From NCBI GenBank assembly GCA_003133665.1, contig PKYK01000037.1, forward strand, positions 1 through 64,000: a stretch of 64,000 bases of DNA, read 5' to 3'. This DNA comes from Acidimicrobiaceae bacterium (GTDB taxonomy: Bacteria; Actinomycetota; Acidimicrobiia; Acidimicrobiales; RAAP-2). The translations under genes were made by a program, and so were the position numbers. The notes under the pieces were generated by a model. It worked only from the letters and a program-made list of their open reading frames with translations, ran no database searches and was not told the origin of the DNA. Positions 60,081 to 64,000 of this stretch are shown here, piece after piece; the stretch's first letter is position 1, and the number at the start of each line of letters is the position of its first letter.

Positions 60081-60217
60081 GCCACCGGTGCGCAACGCCG
60101 TGCCCCCCAGCGCGGGCCGTCACTTCATTCGCACTGACGGCCCTTCGAGTTCCCCCGGCGTCGAGACGCAGGGCATCGCAGCCATCACGCCACCGCACTC
60201 TTTGTAGGATTGGACTC

Positions 60218-60598
60218 GTGGCATACGCTCACTTCGGAATTGTTGCACTGGACTGTCCAGAGCCACTGGAACTGGCCTCGTTCTACTCGCGACTGACCGG
60301 ACTCGATGTCGAACCGCTCGGTGACCTTCCTCCGGACAAGGTGACGTGGATCGAGCTCGTCAACGAAGGCAAGCCGACCATCGCGTTTCAAAAGGTCGCA
60401 TCCTTCGTCGCCCCCGGTTGGCCCGATGGACCAATACCCCAGCAGTTGCACCTCGACTTTGACGTGGCCGACCTCGACGAAGCGGAAGCGCACGCCCTCT
60501 CGCTGGGCGCCACCAAGACGACCTTCCAGCCCGGCACGTCATTTCGTGTGTACCTCGATCCCGTCGGACACCCGTTCTGTCTGGTTCAGCGTCAGTGA
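60218..60598 (+). CDS. VOC/glyoxalase-like protein (paralogue of 19839-20228)
   Basis: VALDCPEPLELASFYSRLTGLDVEPLGDLPPDKVTWIELVNEGKPTIAFQKV...FRVYLDPVGHPFCLV. Confidence 0.85.
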   Translation: MAYAHFGIVALDCPEPLELASFYSRLTGLDVEPLGDLPPDKVTWIELVNEGKPTIAFQKVASFVAPGWPDGPIPQQLHLDFDVADLDEAEAHALSLGATKTTFQPGTSFRVYLDPVGHPFCLVQRQ

Positions 60599-60823
60599 CA
60601 CCAAGTCCGCCGGGAATGGGACCGCTCCCTCGACAGCCCGGACGAGAAACCCAGCTGACCTACTCATCGAGCGAGCGCCCGACGAACGGCAGCCTGCGGA
60701 GCGGACTTCGAGCCTCATCCTTCGGATGTGCGGTTTTGACCGGATTGGAGACCTCAAGTGGCCGTCGCGGCACCGTATAGACTTACAATTCGCGTCTCGA
60801 GGTCTTGACTTCGAGAACACCGA

Positions 60824-60898
60824 GGACCTGTGGTGCAGCTCGGAGTGCACGCCGCCCTGTCAAGGCGGAGGTCGCGGGTTCAAATCCCGTCAGGTCCG
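60824..60898 (+). tRNA. tRNA-Asp (GUC)
   Basis: ggacctg...caggtcc acceptor; anticodon loop ctgtcaa in ccgcc/ggcgg; T-arm gcgggttcaaatcccgt. Confidence 0.93.
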
Positions 60899-60926
60899 CT
60901 CGACACCCGAAAGGGTGACGAGGTTA

Positions 60927-61002
60927 GGTCGAGTAGCTCAGTTGGTAGAGCGCGCGCCTGAAAAGCGTGAGGTCACCGGATCGACGCCGGTCTCGACCAC
61001 CA
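60927..61002 (+). tRNA. tRNA-Phe (GAA), CCA encoded
   Basis: ggtcgag...ctcgaccACCA; anticodon loop ctgaaaa in cgcgc/gcgtg. Confidence 0.93.
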
Positions 61003-61051
61003 AACCTCGCCGTCACCAGAACGATTCTCCGTGTTCCGAGTGACGGCGTCG

Positions 61052-61339
61052 TTAACTCCGACTTGCCGAAGACGGGGTGACCCGGGCCCGCGCGTGACGG
61101 CGACTGAGGGTCGGTCGCCACGGACCGGCGAGCAGCAGGTCCCTTCGACGTCCGACGATCTCAAGTTCGTGCTCGCACGTTGACTTGGGGACCAATCCCA
61201 GGGGCTCAATGCGCGCCACCACCGTAGAGCCGGTCCAACGCTCTACGAGATAGGCGCTCACGCTGAAACGGTGACTCCTCGTTGCGGCGAACGATCTGTA
61301 GAGATAGAGTTCCCTTTCCAGATTGACGGCTCGGTTCAT
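61052..61339 (-). CDS. Hypothetical protein
   Basis: MNRAVNLERELYLYRSFAATRSHRFSVSAYLVERWTGSTVVARIEPLGLVPKSTCEHELEIVGRR..., internal start in a longer antisense ORF; weak support. Confidence 0.35.
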   Translation of the reverse strand: MNRAVNLERELYLYRSFAATRSHRFSVSAYLVERWTGSTVVARIEPLGLVPKSTCEHELEIVGRRRDLLLAGPWRPTLSRRHARARVTPSSASRS

Positions 61340-61426
61340 CAGGGCACCGTATCTGGAGCGTGTGACACACATAATGGACAGGTCCCGGATTCGGGGCACA
61401 ATGCGTAGAACGTGGTGGGGGAAGAG

Positions 61427-62494
61427 ATGACCGAATTGCCGAGCATCACACCGGGCTACGCGCCGCAGCCCACGGGGGTGGCGTGGCCGACCGATCAGTG
61501 GACCCGCGGGAAAGTCAATCGGCAAGACGAACTCGAACGCGTCGTCGACGAGCTCTTCACGCACGATGACCTCGCCGTCACCAACGCCGTCGTCGTGGTC
61601 AAGGGGGGAAAGGTTCTGATCGAACGCTACGGCGGCGTCCAAGAGTTCTTCGATCGACCCGCCGAGCCCATTACGGCGACCAGTCAACTCATTTCGTGGT
61701 CGATGGCCAAGTCCATGCTCCACATGATCATCGGCACCTTGGTTGACGAGGGTCGTCTCGACCCCGATCAGATGGCTCCGGTCCCCGAGTGGCGCGATCC
61801 GGCCGACCCGCGCCACCAGATCCGCATCCGCGACCTCCTCGCCATGCGTGACGGTCTGGCCTTCGTCGAGGCGTATGAGGTGGGTCAAGAAAGCCACGTG
61901 ATCGAGATGCTGTTCGGTGAAGGGAAGGACGACATGGCGGCCTACACCGCGAAGTTGCCGCTCGCCCACGAACCCGGGACCTTCTTCAACTATTCGAGTG
62001 GCACGACCAACGTCCTCAGTCGCATCGTGGCCGATCAGGTTGGCTACGGTGAGGCCTACGCCAGATGCCTCACGGAGAGGCTCTTCGGCCCGATCGGGAT
62101 GCGCAGCGCCAAACCGACGTTTGACCCTTCGGGAGTGTTCGTCGCCTCGAGCTACGTGCACGCACAGGCACTCGACTTCGCCAAGTTCGGCCTGCTGTAT
62201 CTGCGGGGCGGCGAGTGGGAGGGACGTCAGCTGGTGTCACGCGCATGGACCGACACCGCCCAGATCGCACTGAGTCGGGACGAGGAGAGCGGTGACTTCT
62301 ACTCGTGGCAGTGGTGGGTCACTGGCGACGAGTACGGGACGTACTGGGCCAGCGGCTACGAGGGCCAAATGATCAGCGTGGTGCCCGCCCTCGACGCGCT
62401 CGTACTGCGCTTCGGGCACACGCCGGAAGCGAACTACCCCGCACTCCAGGAATGGCGCAGCCGCGTGCTGGCCGTCCTGGCAGCGTCAGATTAG
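61427..62494 (+). CDS. Serine hydrolase, beta-lactamase/esterase (class C-like) family
   Basis: LISWSMAKSMLHMIIGTLVDEGRL (SxxK); FFNYSSGTTNVLSRIV (YSS). Confidence 0.88.
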   Translation: MTELPSITPGYAPQPTGVAWPTDQWTRGKVNRQDELERVVDELFTHDDLAVTNAVVVVKGGKVLIERYGGVQEFFDRPAEPITATSQLISWSMAKSMLHMIIGTLVDEGRLDPDQMAPVPEWRDPADPRHQIRIRDLLAMRDGLAFVEAYEVGQESHVIEMLFGEGKDDMAAYTAKLPLAHEPGTFFNYSSGTTNVLSRIVADQVGYGEAYARCLTERLFGPIGMRSAKPTFDPSGVFVASSYVHAQALDFAKFGLLYLRGGEWEGRQLVSRAWTDTAQIALSRDEESGDFYSWQWWVTGDEYGTYWASGYEGQMISVVPALDALVLRFGHTPEANYPALQEWRSRVLAVLAASD

Positions 62495-63045
62495 GCGCCC
62501 TCATAGTCGAAACCTAGATCGGGTGCGCTGAAGAGCGCGTCAAAGGCCCATCCCTCGTCGGCCGCCATCGCGCGAGCCGTGCCACCGCGGTCCACCACCG
62601 CCAGCAGCAAGACCACTTCAGCGCCGAAACCGCGCACCACTCGGGCCGCTTCGAGCAAACTGATTCCGCGGGTCACGGTGTCCTCGGTTATCACGACTCG
62701 GTCGCCCGCCCGCAACGAGCCGGCGATTCGCCCGCCCGCTCCGTGGTCCTTCTCTTCCTTGCGCACACTGAAGGCCCGCAGCGGACGGCCCCGAGTGGCG
62801 GCCACCCCGGCGGTGATGAACGTCACGCCGTCGGCGCCCATCGTCAGCCCGCCGATCGCGGTGACGTCACCGGGGATCTTCTCGAGCATCAGCGTCGCCA
62901 CGTCCACCATCACTTCAGGCGCGCAGATTGTCTGCTTGGAATCGATGAACCACGACGAAGTGCGGCCCGACTTCAGCGTGAAGTCACCTCGTCGCACTGA
63001 GTGATCGAGCAGATGCTGGCGGACACGTTCACGAGAATCGCTCAC
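62491..63045 (-). CDS. pyrE: Orotate phosphoribosyltransferase
   Basis: FTLKSGRTSSWFIDSKQ; GGLTMGADGVTF; RVVITEDTVTRGISLLEAARVVRGFGAEVVLLLAVVDR. Confidence 0.88.
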   Translation of the reverse strand: MSDSRERVRQHLLDHSVRRGDFTLKSGRTSSWFIDSKQTICAPEVMVDVATLMLEKIPGDVTAIGGLTMGADGVTFITAGVAATRGRPLRAFSVRKEEKDHGAGGRIAGSLRAGDRVVITEDTVTRGISLLEAARVVRGFGAEVVLLLAVVDRGGTARAMAADEGWAFDALFSAPDLGFDYEGA

Positions 63046-64000
63046 GTCAGTGCAACCCTTCCGGTGCCACTGCGGATTTCACCAACGACCGAAGCCGTGA
63101 CACCGCCCATGGACGCCGCGATGAGCGCCGCGTCGGCCGCGCTCGGATCGAGCGCCACGACCATCCCCAACCCACAGTTGAAGACGCGAACCATCTCGCC
63201 CGCGCTCACCTGACCCCGACGCTGAATCTCGAAGAAGATTTCGGGCGTCGTGAAACTCGTCATGTCAATCTGCGCATCGAGTGTTGGGGTCAGGATGCGC
63301 GCCACGTTGCCCAGAATCCCCCCACCCGTGATGTGGGCGGCAGCGTGGACGGCATCACCGAACTCCTCGATCAGCGAGGTGACCGTCGGTGCGTAGATGA
63401 CCGACGGGACCAGCAGCTCATCGCCCAGCGAGCGCGACGCCCCTTCGTAGGCCGGCTCGTTGAGCATCGCATCGCTCGTCGCCAGAACCCGTCGTGCGAG
63501 GGTGTAGCCATTCGAACGCAGGCCCGGTGAGGCAAAGCCCAGCAGCACGTCACCCTCTCTGACACGCGACGGCCCCAATTCTTGGCCCCGCTCGACGACG
63601 CCGACGGCGAACCCGGCGACGTCAAGGTCATCGGGCTTCATGACGCCACCGTGTTCGGCGGTCTCGCCACCCAAGAGCGCGGTCTTGGCGAGTCGACAAC
63701 CATGCGCGATGCCACGGACCAGTTCCTCAAGTCGATCGGGGTCCAAGGCGCCAACCGCTACGTAGTCGAGCAGGAACAAGGGTTCCGCGCCAACGCAGGC
63801 GAGGTCGTCCACCAACATCGCGACGAGATCGATTCCCACCGAGTCGTAGCGGCCGACCCGTCGCGCCACGTCCAGTTTGGTGCCCACGCCGTCGGCCGAC
63901 GCCACGAGCACCGGTTCGCGGTACTTGCTGGTGTCGAGGGCGAAGAGCCCCCCAAAGCCACCGATTCCACCGAGCACCTCGGGCCGCTTGGTGCTGGCGA
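63042..64000 (-). CDS. purM: Phosphoribosylformylglycinamidine cyclo-ligase (5' end outside window)
   Basis: ASTKRPEVLGGIGGFGGLFALDTSKYREPVLVASADGVGTKLDVA; LLGGETAEHGGVM; HAAAHITGGGILGNVARIL. Frame stays open to the window edge. Confidence 0.92.
   Translation of the reverse strand, partial: ASTKRPEVLGGIGGFGGLFALDTSKYREPVLVASADGVGTKLDVARRVGRYDSVGIDLVAMLVDDLACVGAEPLFLLDYVAVGALDPDRLEELVRGIAHGCRLAKTALLGGETAEHGGVMKPDDLDVAGFAVGVVERGQELGPSRVREGDVLLGFASPGLRSNGYTLARRVLATSDAMLNEPAYEGASRSLGDELLVPSVIYAPTVTSLIEEFGDAVHAAAHITGGGILGNVARILTPTLDAQIDMTSFTTPEIFFEIQRRGQVSAGEMVRVFNCGLGMVVALDPSAADAALIAASMGGVTASVVGEIRSGTGRVALT

Noticed and set aside
61052-62161. 369-aa minus-strand ORF opposite the serine hydrolase
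   Set aside because: Antisense to a gene with clear SxxK and YSS motifs; only a short internal ORF (61052-61339) kept at low confidence.
61427-62494. Antibiotic-resistance beta-lactamase
   Set aside because: Serine hydrolase of the broad class C/esterase superfamily; no evidence for resistance function.

Overview
High-GC, densely coding actinobacterial-type chromosome segment (WhiB, GlnR-like regulator, NrtR, bifunctional Ada, HesB/ErpA, Mrp). Family assignments were made by eye from the supplied translations; no database search was run. The window starts in the 3' end of a glnA-like gene and ends inside purM. Four tRNA genes are read directly: Pro(CGG), Glu(UUC), Asp(GUC) and Phe(GAA). Recognisable modules: glnA/GlnR-like regulator; DUF929-VKOR redox pair; NrtR-nadABC; rtcB; class-III aminotransferase/SCP2-like/APC permease; potADBC-type polyamine ABC transporter; two-component system; PiT transporter; a GH1 glucosidase with an in-frame stop; pyrE-purM. 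The most unusual region is about 6.9-19.4 kb. It is bracketed by tRNA-Glu and a 45-bp direct copy of the tRNA-Glu 3' end (43/45 identical by hand alignment), as at an integrated-element junction, but no integrase is visible. Inside it, four same-orientation copies of a repeat (about 150 bp, one truncated) separate unrelated gene modules in a cassette-like layout. The repeat carries a conserved minus-strand peptide (HPTAVVVQTPVIEWVRWLDALAEFIK) whose variation is concentrated at third codon positions. I could not assign this repeat to a known family.
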